Assembly: GCF_051020975.1 (NCBI RefSeq)
Contig: NC_135041.1
Span: 6,088,256 to 6,152,255 of the forward strand
Length of the DNA: 64,000 nucleotides
Source: Osmia lignaria lignaria
Lineage: Eukaryota; Arthropoda; Insecta; Hymenoptera; Megachilidae
Direction of reading: 5' to 3'
The notes under the pieces were generated by a model that was not told where the DNA came from, ran no database searches, and worked only from the letters and a program-made list of their open reading frames with translations. Position numbers and translations under genes: made by a program. This document shows positions 13,601-25,900 of this stretch, one piece after another; position 1 is the first letter of the stretch; each line of letters begins with the position of its first letter.

Positions 13601-16600
13601 TGTCTTAGAGAATTTCACGACTTATTTGTCGTCTGTACACCGGTATGTGTACAGCGTATACTTTGGTTAGCTTTTTCTCGCAGACGATCGTCTGGGGACA
13701 CATGTTGTCAAATATTCGAGGAGTGGCCCTCGAGGCCTGTTCCTCTTCAGGCGCGACTTTGGATTCATCTCTCGACCGCTCGTTTCCTTCCGTCCCTGAA
13801 GAACTTTCACGACGACGACTAGTCTTCTGACCCGGCAAGACGTTTCGCCCGACTATCCGCAGGATATTTGAAAATCCTCTTCTCAGTCAGAAGCTTCGCC
13901 TCCAATAATAAATTATACCTTAGCTCTTCGCGATCGCGATACGGAGGATTGTTTCGCGAGACAAGTGGAATAAAAGTATAAGAAGAGCCGTTAATAAAGA
14001 GTCTATCGTTTCACCACAAATAATTCTCTTCTCTGTATTAAAAATTCTAATAAATTGAACGCTGTTAGAAAAAAATTTGTGCCCTTCTTTGACTCTTGTC
14101 CGCGACGAAAGGGTTAAAGCGGTGAAAATTATTTTATAGAATACGTAACAATACCAAAGCAGATAAAGTCCGTGGAAAAATTTTTATAAAAGATTTTTAA
14201 CGTTCCGTTTATTATTCTGTCGTGAGTTTTTTACTTCGTTCACAGCCAGTGCAAGATATGAAAGCTTTTAACGTTTACATTTTACATTGCACTGTGTAAT
14301 ACTCAAAGCGGTCTTCTTGAAACGGTGACACGCTTTCGCAAATGCATGCACTCTAAACCCGAGGAAAGGTTCAAACTTACCGATTGTCGTATACTTTTCG
14401 CTACAGTATTTTTTTCCTTCCCCTTTCTTTCTTTTTTTTTTTTACATTCATATTATTCGCCATTTCGCTTCTCGATCCATTTGCTTGCTCAGTTACTTCA
14501 ATTTCCCTTACAACTTTTATTACCCTCCTCTATAACCTTCGCTATTTCGTTTTATGCTCGTCATACATTAGCCGAAGGGATTACCAACGGCGAAGTGCAA
14601 TATTCGAATTGGATGCATCATTCCTGTCGATCTAACAGTCATTTCGTTTTAACCCAACTTTTTACTCACGATCGCGATTAAATATTTTTACCACCGGCAC
14701 TGAACTTTGCTTTCAAGAAATGAGCGGAAAAAGTTAAACGCGCGTTTCAATTTTTATTCGATAATTTCTGAATAATATATCGTTTCGACGACTTCACCGT
14801 AAACACTATTTCATAGCGCGCCATCGCCGGGGTTTTATAGCGTTACAACGCGACCGTTCGGGGTGGTTTTATCTTGAAAATATGCGAACATTCCGTGCAA
14901 CGACCACGGCAACTTTTTTACTAGCTTTTTCTTCCGAGTTTACACGCATATTGTGATACACACATCCTGTATTCAGCTTCTTCATCCGACAAATCCTTAC
15001 AAGAACCACCGCGTAAGAAGGTTATCGCTGTTTTCATCGTAATAATGTCAATTTACTTTCGAAAATAATTCACATCACGCTATATCACGATGCATCACGC
15101 CACTTTAAAATTCAACTCGTAAAACCGATGAATATCATGAATGAGTAAATGAACAACGTGCTTGTTCTGCTGCAGGGGATGAAATTTTGCTTCTGCTACA
15201 ATCCATCTACTATGACAATTGATGTAACCAGGATTTTTTGAAGGATGAATTAGGTTCTTTAGAATTTTGGAATGTTAAAATTTTAGATTAACAAGGAAGA
15301 CCTTCCATAGTTTTAAGGGGCAGCCAAACTCACCCTGTCCCTTACAACCTACCCCAATGATTTTTCCGCAGAGACGAATTCGCTGAGAAAAATATCGGTC
15401 ACCCCGCACATTTGTCGTAACTTTATTTCTTTTGCGCCCCTAGCAGGCTGTATTTTTGCCAATTTTTTTTATTGCCCGTTTGAAGAATCGATGACATCGA
15501 TGCATCAGGCGGATGCAACGGGTATAGGACGGTCTGTATAAGAGGAAAGTTCATAGAGAAGACCGAGAGAGGAACAGGTAGAGGGAGAAAGAAGGAAAGA
15601 CGAGTGGAAAGTTAGAGGTATGGAACGGGTAAATGGTAAATATTTCAGGGAACGGCATACTCGACGAACTTCAGAGCTTAGGTGGTATAGGTCAGGGTTC
15701 AGCTTAGTCAGCCCCTGCTAAAACTAACCGCGTAAATCCATTCGCTTTCTCCCCTTTTTCTTCCTGACGTTTCCTCCTGTTCGTTTCTATGAACCTTCGT
15801 TCGAAGTGTGTCAATTGTATACAGTTAATCGTTGAGGAAACATTCATCTGTCGTAAAGTTGAACATTTTTGTAAGCGAAACTTCTTTGAGGGTGACACGA
15901 AATTTGTTGTTTTATGAAGGTTGGAGGAACTAAGAGATGTTAAAGGAGCTTTTAAGTCAAGTTTATTCTTTTAATTAAAAAGAAACCCCTTGTTCTATTT
16001 TTCTTTGATGTCGCAGCTCTTCGTTTTATGAACCTGTCTCCGTGTCAAAGGATAACATAAAGGTGGATTAACACGTTGAATACCGTAAGGGTCATTATGA
16101 CACCTCAAATGTAATGCGATTAAATAATTAATTAAGCAGAAACAAGTTTCTTAAACGACCATGCACTTATTCAATGTTTCCTTTTATAGGGATTACAAAG
16201 CGAATAGAAATGTGGGAAATAACGCGAATTACATTTCTTTCAGAGGTACAGAATAAAAAATTGCAAAAATCGCGGCTTCAAGAGAGCAGCCCGATTTTTT
16301 CATCACGTAGGACATATCGCAGCTTGTTACGTTGAATTCTTTTTTTTTGCGCATTTTATACGTTCGCTATCAACAAACAGAGTTCGAATTCGTGATCACG
16401 CGATCACAGATGTAGTTTTTTTCAAGAGGAGACGTCCGATATCTGCGTGACTCGATTTGAAGAGCGTTACTCTGCTATAAATTGCAACCACGTACCACCG
16501 CTTCCACGAGCTTTCGTGACATTTTTTACTTTCGAAGGAGCGAGATCGGAGATACGACTAAATTCGTGGTTATTGCATTAAACATCGACCAGCTAACATT

Positions 16601-19442
16601 ACTTGCCTTATTAAAATGTTTTGCCTTAACTATCTCGTTACAAGTTTCACATAAATATAAATGTGATCGTAGTAACTGAATTTCAAATAAATGGTCACCA
16701 TGAAATATTATCGTTCCGTTACGAGCATTTAATCAAACCTGATTAAAAAAAAAAAAAAAATTAATAAATAAAATACCTAGGTGTTATCTCGTCACGAATT
16801 TACGGTACCAGCATCGCTAATGTAACGGACGCGAGATAAGAAAGTCCTAAGCACCAAGGTCGAAATAACTTGTTCCACGAGGGTACGTGCTTACTATCTA
16901 AAGTACGAAGTAAATTAAAATGTACTGCTGCTCTTGCGAGGGTTCTCCCAGTGTACGAACGCGAAATTTATTGTAGCTGATGAGTGGCCGCGAGCTGCTT
17001 TTTACTCTCTTGCTTAAAGTATCGGGTTTTCAATGAAAATCATATGATACAAAATGGAGCTATGGTCAAAATTAAAATACAAACTCTCGATATAAAATGA
17101 GAGTACAAGGAAGAGCTCAAAATAAAAGTGTAATGTAAATTAAAAAATTGTTTAATATTGCAAATTCAAGACCTTGTGATTTTTTATAATTTTATTGATA
17201 ATGAAACGTGCAACACTTTGAAGGCGTTTTAATTAAACACCGTGAAAGAGGGAGTTGGAGTCAATAAAGTAGGAAACAGGGAGCAATAAGAGCGTGTAAT
17301 CAGTATCCCGACATATTTGTTAATCTACATCGAGCAAAGCTCACTGCAAGTACTTAAAGAGCTGGCAAACTTTTAGCGTGACCGGGAAGATACAAGCGTG
17401 GGACACGGTCTAACGCGAAATTAGCTAACTTCCAAGGCTGGATAACGCAACGGAGTCGAGAGCTGGATATCAGGACTAAGCCGTTTTGTTCTACGTTGCA
17501 CCATTGCGGTCGTGTAAGCTGCAATACCCCGCGTACCACCCGGTATACCAACTTCCAAACTGACTTACCCAAATTTACATTTACCTTGTCGAGAAACCAA
17601 CGGAAGATCGTATCCTTATCTGTTGCAGCTTGTCTGCAAACGGAATGTGATATTCCAGACAATTCCTGTCAACTAACGCGCAGATGCATACAGCATAAAA
17701 TCACCGCCAACTCCATTCATTATTTTTGCAAACGATGATATAATACTCCTCGTAGAATTTCATTTCACACTCATAAATTTCAATGCTTTAACTGCTGTTA
17801 CCCATATCTGAGTGATACATAAATTTTATGGAGGATACTTTTAATACTTGAATGAGGAATCACCAGACTCCAACCGATTTATTTCCTTAATTATTCAATC
17901 TAATTACCAAACGTGTTGGAATAGATAAACTATGATTTCCGGGGATGAAAGTTCCGTTCATGTAGGAAAAATTAATCTTGTCTTTGGAAATAGAATCCAT
18001 TTTCTGATCGAATCTCTGGGGTTGGTATAATTTTCTAATTCACGAATGCACGATGAATTGCTCATGAGGGAATGGAAGTTACATGATCATTAATCATTAT
18101 TCTGTTATTTCTAAGAGAACAACGAAAGAGTTGATCATCTGTAGACGCGAGCTTAATATCTTTATTTTAAATTAAAAGATTCTGTTCCACCGTTTGTATC
18201 GTGTGTAATATCGATTCGTGGTGTCCCATCGTTCGCCTTACTTCAATGAATTTGGAGATTGGCGGCTATTGGAATTGGAAATGAAATTTGGTAGACATAC
18301 AAATGGAGACTAGCAGGCGCTAACACGTAACGAGAGAAATGTATAGTGTGCTGGCTTGCCAATCGATTCTACTACAACCGATTTATGTTTACGACTATTG
18401 GAATAGGTATAGACGACAGAAACTCGCAGTGTTTTGTGGGAAATTATCTGGTCCCGTTAAAATGTTACTAGTTAAACACCGATGTAACATAAAATACAGC
18501 TGAAAGGTAAAATATTTTAAATTTGTCTTTTGAATTTTATTCGTAACAAAAATATGTAGTAATTTAATAAGTGCCAATTAATAATTAATGAGAAATTATA
18601 TTACATCGTGTGATGAAACTTACCAAAGTTCCACCTTTGCTTGAGAAAATCATCAAGTTTTAGTATTTCGTCGTGATTTATCTACGGGACAATAAAAAGC
18701 TTCGTTACACCTCCGTCTGGCTTGAAAATATGATGCATAGTGTTAATAACGTCCGTAGTCTACTTCGTAGCTCCGTATGGAACATCCTACCAGCCGCCAC
18801 CTCTGTCACAGTTTTTCCCTCTTTCCGTTCGGTTACTGTTTTCCTCCTTCCTGCTTCCGTTATGCGTTGTTTCATTCGTTTCGCCCATGTATCCGCTTCC
18901 CTTACGCTTTTTTCCGAGTTGATTCAATTATTTAAATCAAACATTTGTTTCTCTAATAAACCACGGAAACACGTTCTGTTTGCACTTCAAAGTCTACGTA
19001 GGACATTCCTTTTTTAAATAACTACAGAACATTATATTTCTTAATCGCGAATGGATTGTCATATTTAACTACTGTATGTTTAATAATGTTTCGAAAATTA
19101 AGAATAAAGAAAATTGATCTTTCATTCTATTTTGGGAAAATCAGAGAAGTTTAAGAAATAAAAGACTTTGAATGGTGGCAGATGGTGGGTTTTTGGATAT
19201 TTGATGGAGTCTAAGCCTTTAATTATAAAAATCAACTCTCTGACTACTTTAAAAGTAGTTTTAAATTCGAGCATTGCGTCATCTATAAAAAGGTGGTTGA
19301 ATCTACTCGACAATTTATCGATCGATTATCCGAAACATGTGACGGCCGGTGTCGAAGTCGGTAATGAAGAAAACGCCTTCAAGAAAAATCTCAAAGCCGC
19401 CTTTATTAAAACATGCTCGTTGTTCCCCGGGTGAAATAATAT
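10641..19442. other. 8.8-kb non-coding stretch, nothing firmly recognised
   Basis: AT-rich with CpG-containing patches. The 13605-13838 minus frame (Arg/Ser/Glu-rich) is the only one with somewhat protein-like composition. An AACACGTTGAAT palindrome end occurs at about 16070. Confidence 0.5.
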
Positions 19443-19890
19443 CGGCATGCAGCGTCACCGGTACCTCGGGGTTTCAGACACCCCGAATACCGTAGTGTCG
19501 GGAGGCAAAGAGTGTCATCGGTGCTTCGGGGTCCCTGACACCCCGGATGCCAAAATGTCGGTATGCAAACAATGTCACTGGTGCTTCGGGGTCTCTAATA
19601 CCCCTGGATAAAATCAGGTCCGTGTGAACAGGGCACAACCAGTATAATTATTTTCCAGAGTTTACTTAATTTACTTCATTTTTATTTTTTTTGGTTATTA
19701 AATAAGCTCATCGACGGGGAATAACATTTATGATTATATCCCCTTTCTGGGTCTCAGCCGAGGACCCCATTTATTTTACTTTCCCCAGTTATTTATATAA
19801 TTTTATCCCTCATTATAGGCCAAGGCCATCTCGGTTTCCCTTACATCCATGCATTCCTTACATTCCTGCAACCTTAAAACATTTTTTTTT
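19443..19890. repeat. left copy of a diverged direct repeat, with 59-bp tandem units
   Basis: About three units of 57-60 bp (19443-19620) share GTGCTTCGGGGTCCCTGACA and CCCCGGATG cores. They are followed by a unique-looking block (ATTAAATAAGCTCATCG at 19697; CCAGTTATTTATATAATTTT at 19785). The same order recurs about 2.4 kb to the right. The short open frame across it is a by-product of the repeat. Confidence 0.8.
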
Positions 19891-20154
19891 TTTTAACGTG
19901 GTGGAAATCTTCAGAAAGACACCTTCAGCCCCCCTGGGGAGGGGCCGGAGGTAGTGTGGGATTTTTACCCACTAAAACCACCACGGTGGACTACACTAGG
20001 GCGGTAGGGAGGGTCCTCTGACCCTCCGCCATGTGCCAAATTCCGCCGACATCGGGGACCACACTCGATGCCGGCACTCCTTGGGCCGCGTGCAGTGGAG
20101 ACCGGAGCCCCAGCCCCGGATCCCTGCGGAATTCCTTTACGTCCCTCGTTCCGT

Positions 20155-20397
20155 TACATCTCTGCATCCCTTACATTCCGGCATTCTTTTCATCCCTGGA
20201 TTCCTTTCATGCCTACATTCCTTTCATCCCTACATTCTTTTTATCCCTACACTCTTTTCATCCCTACATTCCTTACATCGATTCATCCCTTACATCCCTT
20301 CATTCTTTCCATCCCTACATTCTTTTCATCCCTACACTCCTTTCATCCCTTCATTCTTTTCATCCCTGCATTCTTTACATCTCTGCATCCCTTATAA
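20155..20397. repeat. 17-bp minisatellite, about 14 copies
   Basis: Units close to CATCCCTACATTCTTTT repeat in tandem, with single-base variants. The resulting HPYIP/HSFHP-like open frames in all three forward frames are artefacts of the repeat and are not annotated as genes. Confidence 0.9.
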
Positions 20398-20468
20398 TAA
20401 ATATATTATAAAGACTGCTTCGAGTAAAGGTAAGTACAGGTAAGTTAATTCCTTTTCTCACCGCCAAA

Positions 20469-20820
20469 GGGCGCTGATTCGACATCGAAATTTTAGTTCA
20501 CATTTTTGCCGCAAGAGGGCGCTGTTCTTTTTGAGAGCTTCGCGAAATTTTTGAAAAAACAGCGCCCCCTAGCGGCATAAACGTGAACTAAAATTTCGAT
20601 GTCGAATCAGCGCCATCTGGTTTTAGAAAAAAGAACTAAATCATGCTCAATTTTTGGCCCTCTAGCGGCAAAAATGTGAACTAAAATTTCGATGTCGAAT
20701 CAGCGCCATCTGGTTTTGGAAAAAGGAACTAAATCATGCTCAATTTTTGGCCCTCTAGTGGCTAAAATCTGAACTAAAATGTCGATGTCGAATCAGCGCC
20801 CTCTGGTGGCGAAAAGGGAA
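20469..20820. repeat. 93-bp tandem repeat with one inverted copy forming a 56-bp-arm palindrome
   Basis: Arm 20469-20524 is the near-perfect reverse complement of 20560-20615 (about 52 of 56 bases). Two further direct copies follow at a 93-bp spacing (CTAGCGGC at 20569 and 20662, CTAGTGGC at 20755). Each unit carries GTGAACTAAAATTTCGATGT and CGAATCAGCGCC. It looks like a palindromic miniature element that has been tandemly amplified. Confidence 0.8.
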
Positions 20821-20879
20821 CTAAATTTGTATAAAATCGCAGGCCTTATAGCCGCAAAAATTTCAGCTCAATTTCAGGG

Positions 20880-21006
20880 AGGTACTGGGATGTATGGAAT
20901 GCAGGAATATAAGTGGTGCAAGGATGTAAAGGATACAGGTATGTAAGGGATGCAGTGATATAAGGATGCAGAGATATAGTGGAATCAGAGATATAAAGAG
21001 TGCAGA
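20880..21006. repeat. degenerate 17-bp minisatellite in inverted orientation
   Basis: Units such as GGATGTAAAGGATACAG and GTATGTAAGGGATGCAG are reverse-complement relatives of the 20155-20397 array. They number about seven copies and are more diverged. The two arrays bracket the 93-bp repeat block. Confidence 0.7.
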
Positions 21007-21128
21007 CTGAAGTAATAAAATCAACACGTTCGTCTTCCTACGGAGTTTATTCAATAAGCTAAGAAGATAATTACAGCAAATTAAATGAACGCAGAAAATA
21101 AAATAAGGGTATATGTATGCCTTTAGTT

Positions 21129-21743
21129 ACCTACATGAAGCGAGCCGGAAGGAATAAGAGAAAGAAAAGGAACTCGGTTTACAATATTTATAAATAATAT
21201 ATAATGTATAAAAATATATGAAATCATTTATCTTGTTATTTTTGTTATTTTATTATAAATGATCTTCAGCATAATGACAGTTGCTCTAAAAAATTAAAAG
21301 AACTTTTGCCCATAGAATATGAAATGTAGAGAATTTAAACGATTTCCGCTATACGTATCGCGTCGATACGCTCTCTGTTGGCAAGAGTCCTGAGTATATT
21401 TTGCGCATGCGCACTACAATTATTTATTATAAATCCAAACCTGTAGATAATTAAGAAATTATTCACTCACAAACAATGAAGATGATATATTTGTAAATCA
21501 CAAACGATTTCCAATGAATTACAGTTATCAGTTATCGCAAAATCTGTTTCTTATAAGAAATTACCAAAAAGTTTCGGCTCACATCATGACTGAAATAAAA
21601 TTGCTAATTACAAAAGAAGTAATTTGTCACAAACGTTAAAAATAGACTCACAATCAATCACAAACAATTTACAAATGAAATACACAAAGAAAAATTAAAA
21701 ATAATCATATTTTATTATTCCTTCCGGCTAGCTTCATGTAGGT
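21129..21743. mobile_element. miniature inverted-repeat element with 29-bp TIRs
   Basis: The left end ACCTACATGAAGC.AGCCGG...AATAA (21129-21157) matches the reverse complement of 21715-21743 at 28 of 29 positions. The 557-bp interior is AT-rich with no transposase frame. No clear target-site duplication is seen. It lies inside the repeat island, between the inverted minisatellite and the right direct repeat. Confidence 0.7.
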
Positions 21744-21794
21744 CGTCCTTTTCACACTTTGTTTCACATTTTGCCAGTTACATTTTCCTTTACA

Positions 21795-22260
21795 TTTTCG
21801 TAATCCCTAATACCCCAGGTTGATATCAGGTCGATATTCAGAGAGCGCCACCGATGCATCGGGTTCCCTGATACCCCGGATGCCATAATGTGGGTATGCA
21901 AAGAATGAAACCGGTGCTTAGGGGTCCCTGACACCCCCAGGATGATATCTGGTCGGTATCCAAAGGGCGTCATTGGCGCACGGGGTCCTTGATACCCCCG
22001 GATGAAATCGGGTTCCTATGAAGAGGGCAAAACCAGTATAATAATCATCCTCTAATTTCTTTCCGGAATATATTTAATTTACTTTATTTTTTTTTTTTGC
22101 TTATTAAATAAGCTCATCGCAGGGGAATAACATTTGTGATTGTACCTCCCTTCTGGGCCTCGGTTGAGGATCCCTTTTATTTCACTTTTTCCAGTTATTT
22201 ATATAATTTTATCCCTCTTTATGGGTCAAGGCCCACGCTCCCTAACTATTTATTATCCTT
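21795..22260. repeat. right copy of the diverged direct repeat, with 59-bp tandem units
   Basis: This stretch repeats the layout of 19443-19890 in the same orientation: roughly 3.5 units of the 59-bp GGTCCCTGATACCCC-type repeat (about 21800-22030), then ATTAAATAAGCTCATCG at 22103 and CCAGTTATTTATATAATTTT at 22191. Many point differences and small indels show it is old. Confidence 0.8.
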
Positions 22261-22635
22261 CCCTGTTTATGGACCAAGGCCTCCCTTGGCAGATATTTAT
22301 TTCTTCATTGCTTTTATGAGCTTCGCGGGGACTGCCACTAAATCACTGTATCTCCGTATCCCTTGTGAAGTAATATAGATAATTATTTTGAATTTCGTAT
22401 CAAAAAAGCTGTGGCAGAAAATCAATCTTAGTTGGTATAACAGAATGTGATAACAATATGATAACGGGGCTCTGTGGTACAGAAAATGATACAACTTTTG
22501 GACGTGGCAGCACCGGTGTTCGTTAGAAGAGGTTTATAGAACTAGAGAAAATTAATATTCCGTGGATAACGGATCTGGTTAAAGGTTATATATTGTAAAA
22601 GTATAACTTTCCGTTTCCAAATTTGTTATTCAACA

Positions 22636-22966
22636 ATGCAGCATCCATTTCGAGTATCAGTTGTTTTAGCAATAAATTTTTACTTTTATTATCAATGTAT
22701 CGTGCATCCACGAGAAGTTCAATTATATCGGCCTCTCCTTCCCCTTACTTTGGAGTATTCTAACCAATTAGAAAAGGTAAATATTATTAGTTAAGAAACT
22801 ATATTAGATAGTGCGAAGTAAAAACTAGAACTGAAGTTATTCTCGTTTTCATCTTCTCATCAGCAATAAATTTAATTGATATTAATGTTTATATTTAAGC
22901 AAATGTTGCTTATTTTAGATGTCAATTTTGTTTCAGAATGCATTAGGAGAAGTACGTGGATTTTAA
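22636..22966 (+). CDS. candidate small two-exon gene, 56-residue protein with hydrophobic N-terminus
   Basis: Exon 1 (22636-22776) runs from ATG to GAA AAG|GTAAAT and encodes 47 residues beginning MQHPFRVSVVLAINFYFYY. Exon 2 (22937-22966) follows TTTTGTTTCAG and encodes NALGEVRGF then TAA. The 160-bp intron keeps the frame, and an AATAAA lies at 23074-23079, so all parts of a compact gene are present. Residues about 7-23 form a hydrophobic stretch after an Arg, which suits a signal peptide or a single membrane anchor. The remainder (HPREVQLYRPLLPLTLEYSN and on) has no motif I recognise. It could be a short secreted or mitochondrial membrane protein, or a chance arrangement. Function is unknown. 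Confidence 0.4.
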
Positions 22967-23073
22967 AACAATGGGCTATTGACAGGATAAGTCAAAGTAC
23001 TTTTAGCTAAAAAGCAGATTCTTTTGCAAAGAATGCTGCATATTACATTGTACAAAAATGGTTTGAATTAAAC

Positions 23074-23079
23074 AATAAA
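23074..23079 (+). promoter_or_regulatory. candidate polyadenylation signal for the small gene at 22636
   Basis: AATAAA lies 107 nt after the TAA of the candidate 56-aa gene, in an AT-rich context. Its spacing suits a short 3' UTR. Confidence 0.35.
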
Positions 23080-25900
23080 ATGTATGTGTATAATATATGT
23101 ATTTATAATCGTTATAGTCATTGAGATATAAAGTTAAATGAATTCATAAAGAATGGTTTATTTATTTCTAACTTCTGTAATATATTTGATGCAATTTGAT
23201 GTATATTATTTAATACGAAAATATTTTTTATATTTTTAATATTATCACATAAATATAAAAGTACATAGGTTTAAGAAAAGGATGAAATTAATGGATAAAA
23301 AAATAATTGTATTAGAACAGAAGTCAGAGTTATGAACTGCCAATATGTATATTTCGTAACTTCACTTCTTTTTTATTGAATTTTTAATTTTTATTTCGAA
23401 AATAGTTCGTGGCTTCGGTTCTAAGAGCAAGAAGATAAGGTACTTAAAATAGGAGGAAGATATTTAAATATCAAGTTCAGCTTTATAGGTTTTGATGATT
23501 TATTAGAGTCCCTGGGTTACCTTCCCCTGAGGCAGCCCATTCCAATAAGAAAGCCATCCTTTCTCAATTTTTTAATATTTACCATCTTATATCGCATACA
23601 CTTTTTGTTCCGCTGTCCATTTAAGAGCACCTTTTGGATATGGTACATTTATGCAAATGAGGAACGAGCAAACTGTGCGAACGGACAACGGGAATGAGAT
23701 ACTCAACATAAAATCAAATATTTTTATATCGGTGTGTATCGTTTCTCTACCATTTTCGAAATAACTGCGCTAGCATTATTCGATTAGTTTCCTAATTTGT
23801 GGAGACACGATAACGATGCTTCATTTCCAGCATAAACTGTTCAAATTTCCGATACACTAAGCAATGTTTTGTCACGATTATTGCTTAATGTACAGAGCAG
23901 ATTCCACAAGGTGGAAAATCCTATCGAAAGGATGGACGCATTTTATCGCGTCTCCGCAATGTACAATGGATAACGGCGCCTCAGATCCTAAAACTTTAAC
24001 ATTTATAAAAGAAGGACGAGTAGCATTCTGTTCGTGAAACGAGCACCGTTTCTTTGCTAATCCTTTCATTTCACCTGGATTTTCGGAACAAACAAAACTA
24101 TACGCTTGATCCGTACATCTTTCCTAACAATTCAACGCGTCTCAATATTTTAAATCAACGAAGAACGAATGGAAAAATAACACATGATCAGAAAGATCAA
24201 GGAGCGCATTGTAACGGACGATAAATGGGGATCGAGAATAATGAATGCGTATAGAGTGGAGATATTTTTAAAATTTTTGAATGAACTAGGCGTTTCGAAA
24301 ATGCGTCATTTTTGTTGCCGCTTCGCATTTCGGCGGGGATTGATTCTATCGGGTTTCGCAAACGAATCATTGAAAAATTATATAAATATGTCTAGCTATG
24401 TTAAAGTCATCGGATTTCTTCAAATTCGCTGAAACACGAGGCAACGTCGGGTCACAAATGTATATCATGATCATATATATACATATATGTATGCAATGCA
24501 TGTATGTATAATATGTGCAATCGTATGTGCAATATATTCTGCGATTACAACGACTAAAATGCCATAATATCTTACACGTGCGCGTACTGTCCATGCGAAA
24601 AATGATAAATTACAAAAAGATAGCCGAGGCAACAAACGGACGCTTCGTATAACGCCGGCGCGACGAAGATCCATGCTGTGTAATTACAATGACAACAATG
24701 ACGGTGATCGTGATAAAGACGGAGATGATAGAAACAATAGCAACAACAATTAGCTGTATCTCAGTTTCGCTTTCTTTTTCTTTTCCCTTTTTACCGTTAA
24801 ATCACCAGTCGATAATCGAGAGGCTTTCGATAAAATGAACGATGGACGTACAACTCAGCGGTAATTTTAGGATCTACGCTACACATTTTTTAACTTCCTC
24901 TATACGAGAAGCAAAATGCAACGTGTCGATATTCAAACGAAAAGATTTCAAAAATTACCAGTCCTCCCGGTTATCGATGATCATTATCAGTAGACGGCGA
25001 ATTTAATTAGGGCAATTACGGCGGTGTAACATCGAGTCACAATTGAAATCCTATCTAAATACTTCATGATAGTAATGATATTTAAACTTTGCCTATGTTT
25101 ATGTAAGACACGACGATATGAAACATGGCACGATGATTCAACGACGATAAAACATCTGATCGATTTCCCTCGTTTGCCGTTCGTTCTCGTGACAAATCAC
25201 CTCATCAATATTATTCATCATTAGCTACTGCGGTTGATCGATAGACTCTACTTATAAACAGTCTCTATCGTACCTCGTATTTCGTCCGCACGTTATCGAA
25301 TGACTTTTGTCATTTAAATTCTCTCCTTCGCTCGCTCACACTCTATATCGCGTCGCGTTTTCAGGCTTATCGATCGAATCTTATCAGATTCTGAACACGC
25401 CGCCAAATGAACCGGCTATTTATCTCAATTATTTGAAGAATAAGAATAAGCTGTAGATCTCTATAAATAGATTATTACGAATCAACGCGTTAAATGTCAC
25501 AGTAAAACGGCATGCTGCTACTTAGAATTTTTTGTAATTTTTTATCAATTTGATTATATCAAATTTGTGGCGCCACCCGCCGTTGATCTTCAAGGCATTC
25601 AACGTGTTAATTACGATGAACTTTATATTAAAATCGTATTTGAAAGAAAACTTTGAAGATGAAATCGTGCTAATTAAATTGCAAAATCCATTCAGTCGCA
25701 CCATGCAAACGCGAAGAAATCGTTACAATCTATAAACTCCTTCGATGATGCACACCGTGCCGAATAATGACAATGATGCATGACCCGATCAAAATTGTCA
25801 AACGATCAATGAAATGTTAGAGAGAACGAAGGAGAAGTTGCACGGGGATTGTTTGATGAAATAAGAAATTCTATATCGAGAAAAGGGATAACCGAAAAAT
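23080..25900. other. non-coding stretch, nothing recognised
   Basis: AT-rich, with TATA/CA simple sequence near 24470-24540 and the old palindromic element at 25475-25614. No credible frame. Confidence 0.5.
25475..25614. repeat. diverged inverted-repeat element of the AACACGTT type
   Basis: AATCAACGCGTTAAATGTCA on the left and the complement of GCATTCAACGTGTTAATT on the right are imperfect inverses, both followed inward by an ACGGC-type motif. This is an older copy of the same element class as 4125-4226. Confidence 0.4.

Noticed and set aside
20031..20443. Overlapping 109-136-codon plus-strand frames with HPYIP/HSFHP repeats
   Set aside because: They are the translation of a 17-bp minisatellite in all three frames; all stay open because the repeat lacks stops.
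19730..22378. Similar short frames at 19730 and 22136 (PFW.S.EDP.YFTF)
   Set aside because: Their similarity comes from the non-coding direct repeat; both break off quickly and show no domain.
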